Below, in pieces: positions 50,954-59,399 of a DNA stretch of 64,000 nucleotides. How positions within the stretch are numbered: position 1 is the first letter of the stretch; the number at the start of each line of letters is the position of its first letter. The DNA lies in the NCBI GenBank assembly GCA_910576325.1, contig CAJTIM010000005.1:62001-126000 (forward strand), written 5' to 3'. The DNA comes from Clostridia bacterium (GTDB taxonomy: Bacteria > Bacillota > Clostridia > Lachnospirales > Lachnospiraceae). The notes beneath the pieces are model-generated. The model had not been told where the DNA came from. It saw only the letters and a list, made by a program, of their open reading frames with translations, and did not search any database. Both the position numbers and the translations under genes were made by a program.

Positions 50954-52077
50954 CTCGTTGTGCTACTTAAATAACTAATATCGCATACTTTGCCTAAACA
51001 CTGAAAAAGCCAAAAAGTCCCTATGCATTTTCGGAAAATTTTTTAGAATATCAGTTGTTTGATTTTTCCTATGTCACAGGGTTCCAGGAATATGCTGTTG
51101 AATGCCATACACAGATTATGTCCTAAGACTTTGTTCTGAAGTCGGGTACATAATCTCCGGAAACTTTTTGCCAGCACTCTTTCCGCATTCAGTTGTCCGC
51201 TTAGCTGCGAAAATACGGTTTCCACCCTCCTCCTGAAACGAAAAATCAACCGCCGTATTTCTGTGGGCCAGTTCTTTTTATAATTGGAAGGCTTTAAGGA
51301 CATTAAGCAGATCCCTTTGTTTTGCATGTCGGCAGACAGGGCTTCTCCCGTGTATCCTTTATCCCCAAGGATTACCAGACCAAGGTGATTCTCCGCAAAG
51401 TCCCGGAGCCCTTCCCTGTCATCCACGGATGCCGGAGTGATCTCAAATGCTGAAATATAACCCTCCAGCGTAATCAAGGCATGGACTTTGAAACCAAAAT
51501 AAGTTTCCTTTTTGGAAGGACACCTTCCATAATTCGCGCCTTCCGTGCAGAAAGAATGGCAGTAATGCGCACGCCCAAACTTGCAGACCGGAAGTGGAAA
51601 GCTGTCAATGACAAAATAACGACTGACTGGTATAGGAAAGGACTGTGCCAGCTGCTGACGGAGCAGTTCCGTTGCCTGCAAAAGCGCCCTCCTGGTTCGA
51701 TTGAAGCGGGTACGGCTGCAGAGTCTGAGAAACAGATGCCGGTAATTGCGTTTCACAAAAGAATACCATGCTTTTTCAGAATCTGTGCCAGTCAGTTCGC
51801 CGCAGATACTTAAGGTAATAATTTCGGAATCAGACATTTTAGCCGTGTGCACGTTCCGCCTATGCGAAACAGACACAGGAACAACCTGCCGGTATAAATC
51901 ATCAACAATTGTGTAAACAAGCAAAATAAAATCTTCAAAAGTTGCTATGAGAGTGGTATAATCATCTTGAAACTTCAACATCATGTGTCTCCTTTCATAG
52001 TCTGTAGTCGTGTACAACTATAGGATAGCATATGGTGTTGAAGTTTTTCTATATCAATAATCAACTAGCACAACAAG
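50954..52077 (-). mobile_element. IS982-like insertion sequence, 1124 bp, with 9-bp target duplication
   Basis: Bounded by CTCGTTGTGCTA (from 50954) and TAGCACAACAAG (to 52077), inverted with one mismatch, and flanked by direct TTAAGTTAA on both sides (50945-50953 and 52078-52086). One intact transposase gene fills it. The family assignment is from the transposase; the termini are not the ACC-type usual for IS982. Confidence 0.85.
51043..51984 (-). CDS. DDE transposase, IS982-like
   Basis: 313 residues from the ATG at 51984 (AAAGGAGACAC upstream). Catalytic residues are readable as Asp in V-I-D-S-F-P-L-P-V-C, Asp in I-L-G-D-K-G-Y-T-G and Glu in R-R-R-V-E-T-V-F. The distal L-x-A-E-R-V and N-L-C-M-A-F-N motifs support IS982-type DDE_Tnp_1 proteins. 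The frame is intact, so the element may be active. Confidence 0.85.
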   Translation of the reverse strand: MMLKFQDDYTTLIATFEDFILLVYTIVDDLYRQVVPVSVSHRRNVHTAKMSDSEIITLSICGELTGTDSEKAWYSFVKRNYRHLFLRLCSRTRFNRTRRALLQATELLRQQLAQSFPIPVSRYFVIDSFPLPVCKFGRAHYCHSFCTEGANYGRCPSKKETYFGFKVHALITLEGYISAFEITPASVDDREGLRDFAENHLGLVILGDKGYTGEALSADMQNKGICLMSLKPSNYKKNWPTEIRRLIFRFRRRVETVFSQLSGQLNAERVLAKSFRRLCTRLQNKVLGHNLCMAFNSIFLEPCDIGKIKQLIF

Positions 52078-52327
52078 TTAAGTTAATAGTGAACAGTAAC
52101 CATTTCGGAAAATTTTCACCAAAATGTCAACAAAAAAACCTATAAAAACCAAAAGAAATGTGTTAAACTAAACAAAGAGAAATGATGCGGAGAAATATGA
52201 AACCGGAAACAGTGATACCAGCTGCAGTGTCAGAAGGATTAGCGGATACAAGCTTTTATGAGCGGAAGTCCTTTCATACAGGAAGAATGTAGAAGGTATT
52301 GCAGAACGATAATATGGAGAACGGATT

Positions 52328-53095
52328 ATGCTGGCCATTGAACGGAAAAATGAAATCCTGGCAATTCTGCAAAAGGAACAGAGAGTTCTTGTATCGGAGC
52401 TGAGCAAGCGCTACGATGTGACCGATGAAACGATCCGCCGGGACTTAGAAAAGCTGGAGAGCGAGGGCTATGTAAAAAAGACTTACGGCGGTGCTGTTCT
52501 GAATCAAAATACAAAAGTAGATATGCCTCTTCGAATCCGCGAGAAGACAAACCGCAGCGAAAAGCAGATCATTGCAAAGCTGGTGTCTGATCTTATCGAG
52601 GAGGGCGATCGGATAATGCTTGACGCTTCCTCTACCTCCCTGATGATAGCCAAGGAGCTGAAAAATAAAAACAAGCTCACCGTGATCACAAATTCCGTAG
52701 AAGTGCTGATTGAGCTTGCAGGCCATGAAGGGATACAGGTGATTTCCACAGGAGGGAATTTGAATGAGACCTCCCTTTCTCTGGTGGGAAATGCAGCTCA
52801 GAAGGTTCTGAACGGCTACCATGTGGACAAAGCCGTTCTCTCCTGCAAGGGAATCGACATCCGCAACGGACTTACCGATTCCAATGAACTGGACAGCGAT
52901 ATCAAAAATGTGATGTATTCCTGTGCGGACACGGCGGTCCTTGCAGTAGACAGCAGTAAGTTTGAACATGTTTCCTTTGTAAAAACCATGCAGATGAAGG
53001 AGGGCGACATTCTGGTGACGGACCGGGATCTGACGGAGGAGTGGAAAGCCTTTCTTGTGGAGCGGGGTGTGCGCCTGGTGGTGCCGGAGGAATAG
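52328..53095 (+). CDS. DeoR-family transcriptional regulator
   Basis: 255 residues. N-terminal HTH with the DeoR hallmark I-L-x-I-L-Q-K-E-Q, V-T-D-E-T-I-R-R-D-L-E-K-L and Y-G-G-A; the C-terminal DeoRC sensor domain has D-A-S-S-T and T-N-S. GGAGAACGG precedes the ATG. Located 38 nt upstream of the rhamnulokinase gene, so it is probably its local regulator, sensing a phosphorylated sugar. Confidence 0.93.
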   Translation: MLAIERKNEILAILQKEQRVLVSELSKRYDVTDETIRRDLEKLESEGYVKKTYGGAVLNQNTKVDMPLRIREKTNRSEKQIIAKLVSDLIEEGDRIMLDASSTSLMIAKELKNKNKLTVITNSVEVLIELAGHEGIQVISTGGNLNETSLSLVGNAAQKVLNGYHVDKAVLSCKGIDIRNGLTDSNELDSDIKNVMYSCADTAVLAVDSSKFEHVSFVKTMQMKEGDILVTDRDLTEEWKAFLVERGVRLVVPEE

Positions 53096-53132
53096 AATTA
53101 AAATAAAAATAAAGAGAAAGGAATTATTTACT

Positions 53133-54554
53133 ATGGGAGAGGTTTTTTACAATCTGGCGTTTGACTTTGGAGCTTCAAGCGGAAGAATGGTTTTGTGCAG
53201 GCTTGAGGACGGAAGGCTGGAGCTTGAGGAGCTGCATCGTTTTCCAAACAATGAGATACGAATTGGAGGGCATATTTACTGGGATTTGTTCGGGCTTTAT
53301 CATGAGATGAAGCAGGGACTTAAGAAAGCGGCGGCAAAGAAGGTGCCCATTCAGAGCCTTGCCGTGGATACCTGGGGCGTGGATTACGGCCTTTTTGACA
53401 AAGACGGCAATCTCATCGGCAATCCGGTCCATTACCGTGATTCCCGGACGGACGGCGTGATGGAGGAGATTGGGAAGATCATTCCTCTGGAGGAGCTTTA
53501 CAACCGGACGGGACTGGAATTTATGTATTTCAATTCCATTTTCCAGCTCTATGCGGAGAAGGGGATGCGTCCCGTAATTCTGGATAATGCCAAGAGGCTT
53601 TTATTTATGCCGGAGCTTTTCGGGTATTTTCTGACGGGAATTATGTATACGGAGTATACCTTTGCCAGCACTTCACAGCTTTTGGATGCGAAAAAGAGGG
53701 AGTGGGACTTTGAACTGATTGAAAAGCTGGGGCTTAATAAGGAGCTTTTCGGCGATATTGTGATGCCGGGCACGGTGATTGGAGATCTGCTTCCCGAGGT
53801 GGAGGAGGAGACGGGACTTTCCGGTGTGAAGGTGATTGCCGTCGGAAGCCACGACACGGCTTCCGCTGTGGCAGGCGCGCCGATGGAATCCCAGGATGCG
53901 GCATTCTTAAGCTGCGGCACCTGGTCGCTTCTTGGAATGGTATTGGATGAACCGATTTTAAATGAGGCTTCTTATAAATACAATTACACCAATGAGGGCA
54001 GCATTGACGGCAAGATTCAGTTCTTAAAGAATATCAACGGTCTGTGGATTATGCAGAATCTGCGGAAAAACTGGTGCGAGTTTGAGGAGAACGTAACCTT
54101 CCCGGATATTATCAAGGCAGCCCGCAGCGCTAAGCGGAAGGATTTTATCATTGATCCCAAGGACACCAGATTTACGGCGCCTTTGAATATGATGAAGGAG
54201 ATTGTAGCCTATTGTGAGGAAAAGGGCCAGGGCCGCCCCGAGGGTTTGGGAGAAATGGCGATGGCTATTTACAATGGTCTTACGGAAGAATACCGGAAGT
54301 CTATTGAGGGTATGGAGGAGATTACCGGAAAGAATATTCCCTGCATCAATATGGTAGGCGGCGGAATCCAGGATGAGCTGCTGTGCGAGCTGACGGCAAA
54401 GGCTACGGGCAAGCGCGTGGTGGCAGGTCCTACGGAAGGCTCCGTACTCGGTAACAGCATTGTACAGTTTGTGGCTACTGGTGCGGTGAAGAGCATTGCC
54501 GAAGGGCGTGAGATTATTAAGAATTCTTTTGAGCTTAAGTTTTATGAGCCGTAA
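53133..54554 (+). CDS. rhaB: Rhamnulokinase (FGGY family)
   Basis: 473 residues from the ATG at 53133 (GAAAGGAATT upstream). N-terminal ATP-binding D-F-G-A-S-S-G-R, then W-G-V-D-Y-G, H-Y-R-D-S-R-T, and the FGGY signature region V-G-G-G-I-Q-D. Phosphorylates L-rhamnulose. No rhaA, rhaD or transporter is visible, so the pathway is incomplete here; a related deoxyketose kinase is possible. Confidence 0.9.
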   Translation: MGEVFYNLAFDFGASSGRMVLCRLEDGRLELEELHRFPNNEIRIGGHIYWDLFGLYHEMKQGLKKAAAKKVPIQSLAVDTWGVDYGLFDKDGNLIGNPVHYRDSRTDGVMEEIGKIIPLEELYNRTGLEFMYFNSIFQLYAEKGMRPVILDNAKRLLFMPELFGYFLTGIMYTEYTFASTSQLLDAKKREWDFELIEKLGLNKELFGDIVMPGTVIGDLLPEVEEETGLSGVKVIAVGSHDTASAVAGAPMESQDAAFLSCGTWSLLGMVLDEPILNEASYKYNYTNEGSIDGKIQFLKNINGLWIMQNLRKNWCEFEENVTFPDIIKAARSAKRKDFIIDPKDTRFTAPLNMMKEIVAYCEEKGQGRPEGLGEMAMAIYNGLTEEYRKSIEGMEEITGKNIPCINMVGGGIQDELLCELTAKATGKRVVAGPTEGSVLGNSIVQFVATGAVKSIAEGREIIKNSFELKFYEP

Positions 54555-54615
54555 TGTAAAAGATAAATCCATATATAAAAAAGCATGCGCAAATTATTGA
54601 AAGGAGGCAGGTTTT

Positions 54616-55257
54616 ATGGAAACACGTATGTACAAGATTCCGGCACAGGCAGATCGGGAGGTTCTTCTTCGGGTAATTCCGGGACATTTTGCGACAAACC
54701 ACTCCCACATTAATTACTACATTGATTTAGCGATGCTGAAGACAAGGCAGAAGGAAGCTCAGGCAGCGGCACGGGTGTTGGCTCAGTACTGCAACTATAC
54801 GGTGGTGGATACCATTGTGTGCGTGGAGGGCTGTGAGGTCATCGGAGCGTATCTTGCGGAAGAGCTGACCAATGCCGGAATTATGTCCATGAACCGGCAT
54901 AAGACTATTTACATAGCAAGCCCGGAGTCCCATACGGACGGCCAGATCATTTTCCGGGACAATATGCAGATGATGATAAAGGACAAAAACGTGCTGCTTC
55001 TTCTGGCAACGGCTACTACCGGTAAGACTCTGGAACAGAATTTGAAATGTATTGAGTATTACGGCGGGCGTATTCAGGGAATCAATGCTATTTTCAGTGC
55101 GGTGAATAAGGCGCGTTCCATTGAAGTAAAGTCTATATTTACCCAGAAGGATATTCCGGATTACCACACCTACGAATTTCACAATTGTCCCATGTGCAAG
55201 AATAACCAGAAGGTGGATGCTATTGTGAATACCTTTGGATATAGTAAGATTGAGTAA
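54616..55257 (+). CDS. Orotate-phosphoribosyltransferase-like protein with altered PRPP loop
   Basis: 213 residues of PRTase fold. The PRPP-binding loop, normally V-L-L-V-D-D-V-x-T-T-G, reads V-L-L-L-L-A-T-A-T-T-G-K-T, losing both acidic residues. The early part keeps E-G-C-E-V-I-G, and the C-terminus has a C-P-M-C pair. Commonly labelled orotate PRTase, but with these changes classic OPRT activity is doubtful; a regulatory or different PRTase role is possible. AAAGGAGGCAGG ribosome site; 61 nt after rhaB. Confidence 0.8.
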   Translation: METRMYKIPAQADREVLLRVIPGHFATNHSHINYYIDLAMLKTRQKEAQAAARVLAQYCNYTVVDTIVCVEGCEVIGAYLAEELTNAGIMSMNRHKTIYIASPESHTDGQIIFRDNMQMMIKDKNVLLLLATATTGKTLEQNLKCIEYYGGRIQGINAIFSAVNKARSIEVKSIFTQKDIPDYHTYEFHNCPMCKNNQKVDAIVNTFGYSKIE

Positions 55258-55312
55258 AAGGACAGCTGGATAAAAATATTTTACATAGCAATGTACGGGC
55301 CGGAGTACGGCC

Positions 55313-55362
55313 AAAGACCCTTCGATAAAACCGGGAATTTCGGTGCGGAGGGTCTTTTTGCG
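55313..55362 (+). terminator. Rho-independent terminator of the rhaB operon
   Basis: AAAGACCCT (55313-55321) pairs with AGGGTCTTT (55349-55357), with inner ACCG/CGGT pairing, then TT. Confidence 0.85.
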
Positions 55363-55429
55363 CTTGGGAAGGAGAGGATGTTTGGGAAAGAGAAGGTTAC
55401 ATTTTCAGGTCGGATATTTTTCACCCCGG

Positions 55430-55458
55430 TTGAATTTACTCCATCAATGTGATAAATT
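55430..55458 (+). promoter_or_regulatory. Promoter for the IbrA-like gene
   Basis: TTGAAT (55430-55435), 17-nt spacer, TAAATT (55453-55458). Confidence 0.6.
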
Positions 55459-55570
55459 ATACCTTAACAGAGATCGGCGCCCATCACGGAGAAGGGATGC
55501 GGCGGCAGGACCCGAGTGATATACTTTAAGATATTTTGCGGACATACATAAGACAGCCAGGAGGAGATTC

Positions 55571-56902
55571 ATGATGGTACGGGAATATTTGGAGCAGAAT
55601 GTGTATGAAGCTCTCAGAAAACGGCTGAAATTTATTTTTGAGGAATTTGATAATATTTACGTCTCATTTTCAGGAGGAAAGGACAGCGGGCTGCTTCTCA
55701 ATCTGGTATTGGATTACCGGAAAGAGCATTTTCCAGGAAAGCGCATCGGCGTATTCCATCAGGATTTCGAGGCTCAATATACGGTGACTACGGAATATGT
55801 GAAGCGGACCTTTGAACGTCTGAAAAAGGAGCCGAAGGTGGAGCTTTACTGGGTGTGTCTTCCCATGGCAACCCGAACGGCTGTGGGAAGCTATGAAATG
55901 TACTGGTATCCCTGGGATGACAGGAAGGAAGAAAGCTGGGTCCGGGAGCTTCCCAAGGGGGAATATGTAATACATATGGGGAAGAATCCCATGACCACCT
56001 ATCACTACCGGATGCACCAGGAGGATCTGGCCAAGCAGTTCGGCCGGTGGTACCGAATGGCTCACGGCAATGAGAAAACCGTCTGCCTTCTCGGTACAAG
56101 GGCCAATGAATCTTTGCAGAGGTACAGCGGATTTTTAAATAAGAAGTATGGTTATCACGGGGAATGTTGGATCAGCCGAACTTTTAAGGATGTGTGGTGT
56201 GCCTCTCCCATGTACGACTGGTCCTTAGAGGATGTGTGGCATGCCAATTATATATTTGCGTATGATTACAATCATTTATATGATCTCTACTATAAGGCGG
56301 GTCTGAAGGTGTCTCAGATGCGCGTGGCCTCTCCCTTTAATGACTATTCCAAGGATTCTCTCAATCTTTACCGGGTGATTGACCCGGAGATCTGGGTAAA
56401 GCTGGTGGGGCGTGTCCAGGGAGCCAATTTTGCCGCTATTTACGGGAGGACCAAGGCCATGGGATACCGGAATGTGACGCTCCCCGAAGGGCATACCTGG
56501 AAGTCCTACACGCAGTTTCTTCTGGATACCCTGCCGGCCAGGCTTCGGAACAATTATGTGAAAAAGTTCAATACCTCCATAAAATTTTGGCATGAGACGG
56601 GAGGCGGCCTGGACGAGGAAACCATCCAGGAGCTTTTGGAGCACGGCTACCACATCCGGCGGAACGGAGTGTCAAACTACACATTAAGCAGAAAGTCGCG
56701 GATTGTGTTTATCGGGAAGATTCCGGATCACACGGATGATATTAAAACTACCAAAGATATTCCAAGCTGGAAGCGGATGTGTTATTGCATTTTGAAAAAT
56801 GATCATACCTGCCGGTTTATGGGCTTTGGAATCAGCCGGCAGCAGCAGAAGCAGATAGACGCTATCCGCAGCAAGTACAAAAGCCTGGAGGAACTCAAAT
56901 AA
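55571..56902 (+). CDS. IbrA-like PAPS-reductase-family protein (DUF3440)
   Basis: 443 residues. The PP-loop ATP-pyrophosphatase motif S-G-G-K-D-S lies at 34-39; the first 230 residues resemble PAPS/adenylylsulfate reductases and the rest is the DUF3440 region (D-V-W-x-A-N-Y, M-R-V-A-S-P-F-N). The classic E-C-G-I-H-C-type Cys motif of reductases is absent; C-W-I-S and C-Y-C occur later. In E. coli ibrA/ibrB influence expression of Ig-binding proteins; the chemistry is not known. Two in-frame ATGs start the gene (55571, 55574); AGGAGGA fits the second slightly better. Followed by an IbrB-like gene 56 nt on. Confidence 0.87.
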   Translation: MMVREYLEQNVYEALRKRLKFIFEEFDNIYVSFSGGKDSGLLLNLVLDYRKEHFPGKRIGVFHQDFEAQYTVTTEYVKRTFERLKKEPKVELYWVCLPMATRTAVGSYEMYWYPWDDRKEESWVRELPKGEYVIHMGKNPMTTYHYRMHQEDLAKQFGRWYRMAHGNEKTVCLLGTRANESLQRYSGFLNKKYGYHGECWISRTFKDVWCASPMYDWSLEDVWHANYIFAYDYNHLYDLYYKAGLKVSQMRVASPFNDYSKDSLNLYRVIDPEIWVKLVGRVQGANFAAIYGRTKAMGYRNVTLPEGHTWKSYTQFLLDTLPARLRNNYVKKFNTSIKFWHETGGGLDEETIQELLEHGYHIRRNGVSNYTLSRKSRIVFIGKIPDHTDDIKTTKDIPSWKRMCYCILKNDHTCRFMGFGISRQQQKQIDAIRSKYKSLEELK

Positions 56903-56958
56903 CGGCAGGCGGCTGACAAAAATATGCTGTTTGCAGAACTGAAATTAGGAGACGGAAG

Positions 56959-57492
56959 ATGAAATCAAAAAGCCCTGTTTATCAGGTAATATCCGTGCCG
57001 ATCGGAAAGATTGAGCCAAATACCTACAACCCCAACACAGTAGCCCCGCCGGAGATGAAGCTTCTTTACGACAGCATCCGGGAGGACGGTTACACGATGC
57101 CAATTGTCTGCTATTATGATAAGACCAGAGATGTGTACATTATTGTGGATGGCTTTCACCGCTATCGGGTGATGCTGGACTACCCGGATATCTATGAGAG
57201 AGAAGAGGGGATGCTCCCCGTGTCGGTAATTGATAAGCCCATTGACCAGAGAATGGCCAGTACCATCCGCCATAATCGGGCAAGAGGCAGTCATGATGTG
57301 GATTTGATGAGCAATATTGTAAAGGAGCTCCATGATCTGGGGCGTTCGGACGCCTGGATTTCCAAACATCTGGGAATGGATCGGGATGAAATTCTGCGCT
57401 TAAAGCAGATCACGGGTCTTGCGGCCCTGTTTCAGGATGTGAAGTTCGGACAGGCCTGGCGGCCGGCTGAGGAGGAATGGGAGGAGCCATGA
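56959..57492 (+). CDS. IbrB-like ParB/sulfiredoxin-fold protein
   Basis: 177 residues. The N-terminal ParB-like nuclease/CTPase fold has P-I-V-C, V-D-G-F-H-R-Y-R (63-70) and R-H-N-R-A-R-G-S-H (104-112), matching the IbrB group rather than chromosome-partitioning ParB. The C-terminal part is a helix-turn-helix-like segment (W-I-S-K-H-L-G-M-D-R-D-E-I). Partner of the IbrA-like protein. Its last bases overlap the start of the next gene as ATGA. DNA binding is possible but not shown. Confidence 0.85.
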   Translation: MKSKSPVYQVISVPIGKIEPNTYNPNTVAPPEMKLLYDSIREDGYTMPIVCYYDKTRDVYIIVDGFHRYRVMLDYPDIYEREEGMLPVSVIDKPIDQRMASTIRHNRARGSHDVDLMSNIVKELHDLGRSDAWISKHLGMDRDEILRLKQITGLAALFQDVKFGQAWRPAEEEWEEP

Positions 57493-58631
57493 GGCGGGAA
57501 CGGGATACCGGGAAGAGAGGAAAGGTAAGAAAAGAAAAGGCAGGAATCAGGAAGCTTCTTGGAATCTCCCTTTTGTTTGCGGCGCTCTTTTTTCCTGTGA
57601 TGACCGGAAGGGCAGCAGATACGGAGGATGACCTTCAAAGGGAGTACATGGCCTACCAGGAACGGTTTGCCTCCATTGAGCGGCTGGAGGATTTGGAGGA
57701 GTATGGGTATGAGGTTATGGAGGAACAAGTATTTCCCGTGACCTTGGATTCCATCCGTGCGGAGGAGCTTACCATGGTTCCGGCGGTAGACAGGACCTGT
57801 CAGAGACTTGCTCTGTTTTTTCTGGACGGGGAAGGGCAGGTGGTATACCGCTATAATCAGTTAGAGGCTAATTACCGGATTTCGGGGGAGCTTAGACAGA
57901 CGGTGAAGGATGTGACCGGAGTTGCCTTTTCCGATGTCAACGGGGATGGACTTAAGGATATTATTTTAATCAGCCGGTGTGAGAATCCTACGGGAAATTA
58001 CGCCGGGATTCCCTATAAGGTGGGAGATGTGATTTTTCAGGAAAACGGGCAATTATACCGAGATTGGCGGATTTCCGATAAAATCAACCGGTTCAGCATG
58101 AACAAAAGCACCAATCAGATTTTGTTTTATGTAAGGGACGGGATTTCCACAGAGTTTTTGTATACAGCAACGACACTGGATGAGCTTACCGGAAAGGGTT
58201 TTTCTGTCTTTCAGGATCAGTGTTATACAAGAGAATTTGAACGATTGGGAAAGCTTACGGTGGTGCCGGGCGTGTTCCGCATGGCCTGGTATGATTTTTT
58301 CCTTATTTATTTGGTAAATGAGCAGGGTGATATTGTCTGGAGTCTGCAGCCTATGCTGGATTATGACGGCCTGTACTCGCTGAAGGGAATCAACGGGCGT
58401 GATGTGGACGGGGACGGTATGAAGGATCTGGTGGTACTGGCCCGGTACAGCCGTGAGGATGAGTCCGGGGAAAAAGTAGTGGAAAATGTTTGCTCCATCT
58501 ATTACCAGAGGACAAGCGGCTTTGAGACGGACAGAGGATTTGAGGAGTATTATCAGTATACGGAAGAGGATACCATGGAGGATATGATACAAAGGATCCG
58601 GGAATACTGGGGATGGCAGGTAGAGGAATGA
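57489..58631 (+). CDS. Secreted protein with two VCBS/FG-GAP-like calcium motifs, unknown role
   Basis: 380 residues from the ATG at 57489 (GGGAGGA upstream), overlapping the IbrB-like gene by 4 nt. A Sec signal peptide (basic start, hydrophobic 27-45, cleavage near T-G-R-A-A) leads to an extracytoplasmic protein. Two Ca-binding-type loops, D-V-N-G-D-G-L-K-D (149-157) and D-V-D-G-D-G-M-K-D (305-313), are of VCBS/FG-GAP type, usually beta-propeller blades. Its stop overlaps the response regulator start (ATGA), suggesting a surface input for the two-component system (inference). Confidence 0.75.
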   Translation: MRRERDTGKRGKVRKEKAGIRKLLGISLLFAALFFPVMTGRAADTEDDLQREYMAYQERFASIERLEDLEEYGYEVMEEQVFPVTLDSIRAEELTMVPAVDRTCQRLALFFLDGEGQVVYRYNQLEANYRISGELRQTVKDVTGVAFSDVNGDGLKDIILISRCENPTGNYAGIPYKVGDVIFQENGQLYRDWRISDKINRFSMNKSTNQILFYVRDGISTEFLYTATTLDELTGKGFSVFQDQCYTREFERLGKLTVVPGVFRMAWYDFFLIYLVNEQGDIVWSLQPMLDYDGLYSLKGINGRDVDGDGMKDLVVLARYSREDESGEKVVENVCSIYYQRTSGFETDRGFEEYYQYTEEDTMEDMIQRIREYWGWQVEE

Positions 58632-59281
58632 TTAAGATTTTGATTGTGGATGATGAAAAGCCTATTTGCGATTTGATAGACATCAATCTGTCGGCGGCAG
58701 GCTATCAGTGCAAAAGCGTCCAGGACGGTCTTGCAGCTATTGATTTGATTGAAAGGGAGAGCTTTGATTTGATCCTTCTGGATATTATGCTTCCGGGAGC
58801 GGACGGGTTCGATATTATGGAGTATATACGGCCCTTGAAGGTTCCTGTGATTTTTATCACGGCCCGGGGAGAGGTTAAGAACAAGATCAAGGGTCTGAAG
58901 CTGGGGGCGGAGGATTATCTGGTGAAGCCCTTTGATGTGCTGGAACTGGCCGCCCGGGTGGAGGTGGTTCTGCGCAGGTTCCACAAGACGGAGCAGACCC
59001 TGACGGCAGGGGACGTGACGGTGGATCTGGAGGCACGGAAGGTGACAAGAGGCGGCCGGCCGGTGGTGCTGACCAACAAGGAGTACGGCCTTCTGGTACT
59101 TTTTATCCGCAATAAAAATGTGGCTCTTTTCAAGGAAACTCTCTATGAGAAGGTCTGGGGAGACGAGTACCTGGCGGACAGCCGGACATTGGAGCTCCAT
59201 GTCCAGAGACTTCGGCGGAAGATGGGCTGGGAAAAGAATCTGGTGGCGGTTTATAAAGTGGGATATCGGCTGGAGATCTGA
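58628..59281 (+). CDS. OmpR-family response regulator
   Basis: 217 residues from the ATG at 58628. Receiver domain: D-D-E near the start, phospho-acceptor Asp52 in L-I-L-L-D-I-M-L-P, then T-A-R-G and V-K-P-F. C-terminal winged helix DNA-binding domain (L-T-N-K-E-Y-G-L-L, W-G-D-E-Y, V-Q-R-L-R-R-K). TAGAGGA ribosome site, ATGA overlap with the preceding gene. Confidence 0.96.
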   Translation: MIKILIVDDEKPICDLIDINLSAAGYQCKSVQDGLAAIDLIERESFDLILLDIMLPGADGFDIMEYIRPLKVPVIFITARGEVKNKIKGLKLGAEDYLVKPFDVLELAARVEVVLRRFHKTEQTLTAGDVTVDLEARKVTRGGRPVVLTNKEYGLLVLFIRNKNVALFKETLYEKVWGDEYLADSRTLELHVQRLRRKMGWEKNLVAVYKVGYRLEI

Positions 59282-59399
59282 CAACAGTATCTTACCGGTG
59301 CCAAAATGGATTAATGGATACATATTTCTGAGGCTGGAGATTGATTTGGGTTAAAGTGCATTGGAAGGGATATTACGGAACCGGAATGGAGGTCTAGTA

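Larger units (their letters stand above)
50916..52100. repeat. Dispersed palindromic repeat, copy C, split by an IS
   Basis: GTTACTGGTCAC (50916-50927) on the left and GTGAACAGTAAC (52089-52100) on the right are the two ends of a copy-B-type palindrome; the IS lies between them. Confidence 0.65.
55258..55570. other. Intergenic region before the IbrA-like gene
   Basis: Holds the terminator (55313-55362) and the promoter (55430-55458) listed separately, with about 110 nt of leader before the ATG. No further gene seen. Confidence 0.6.
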
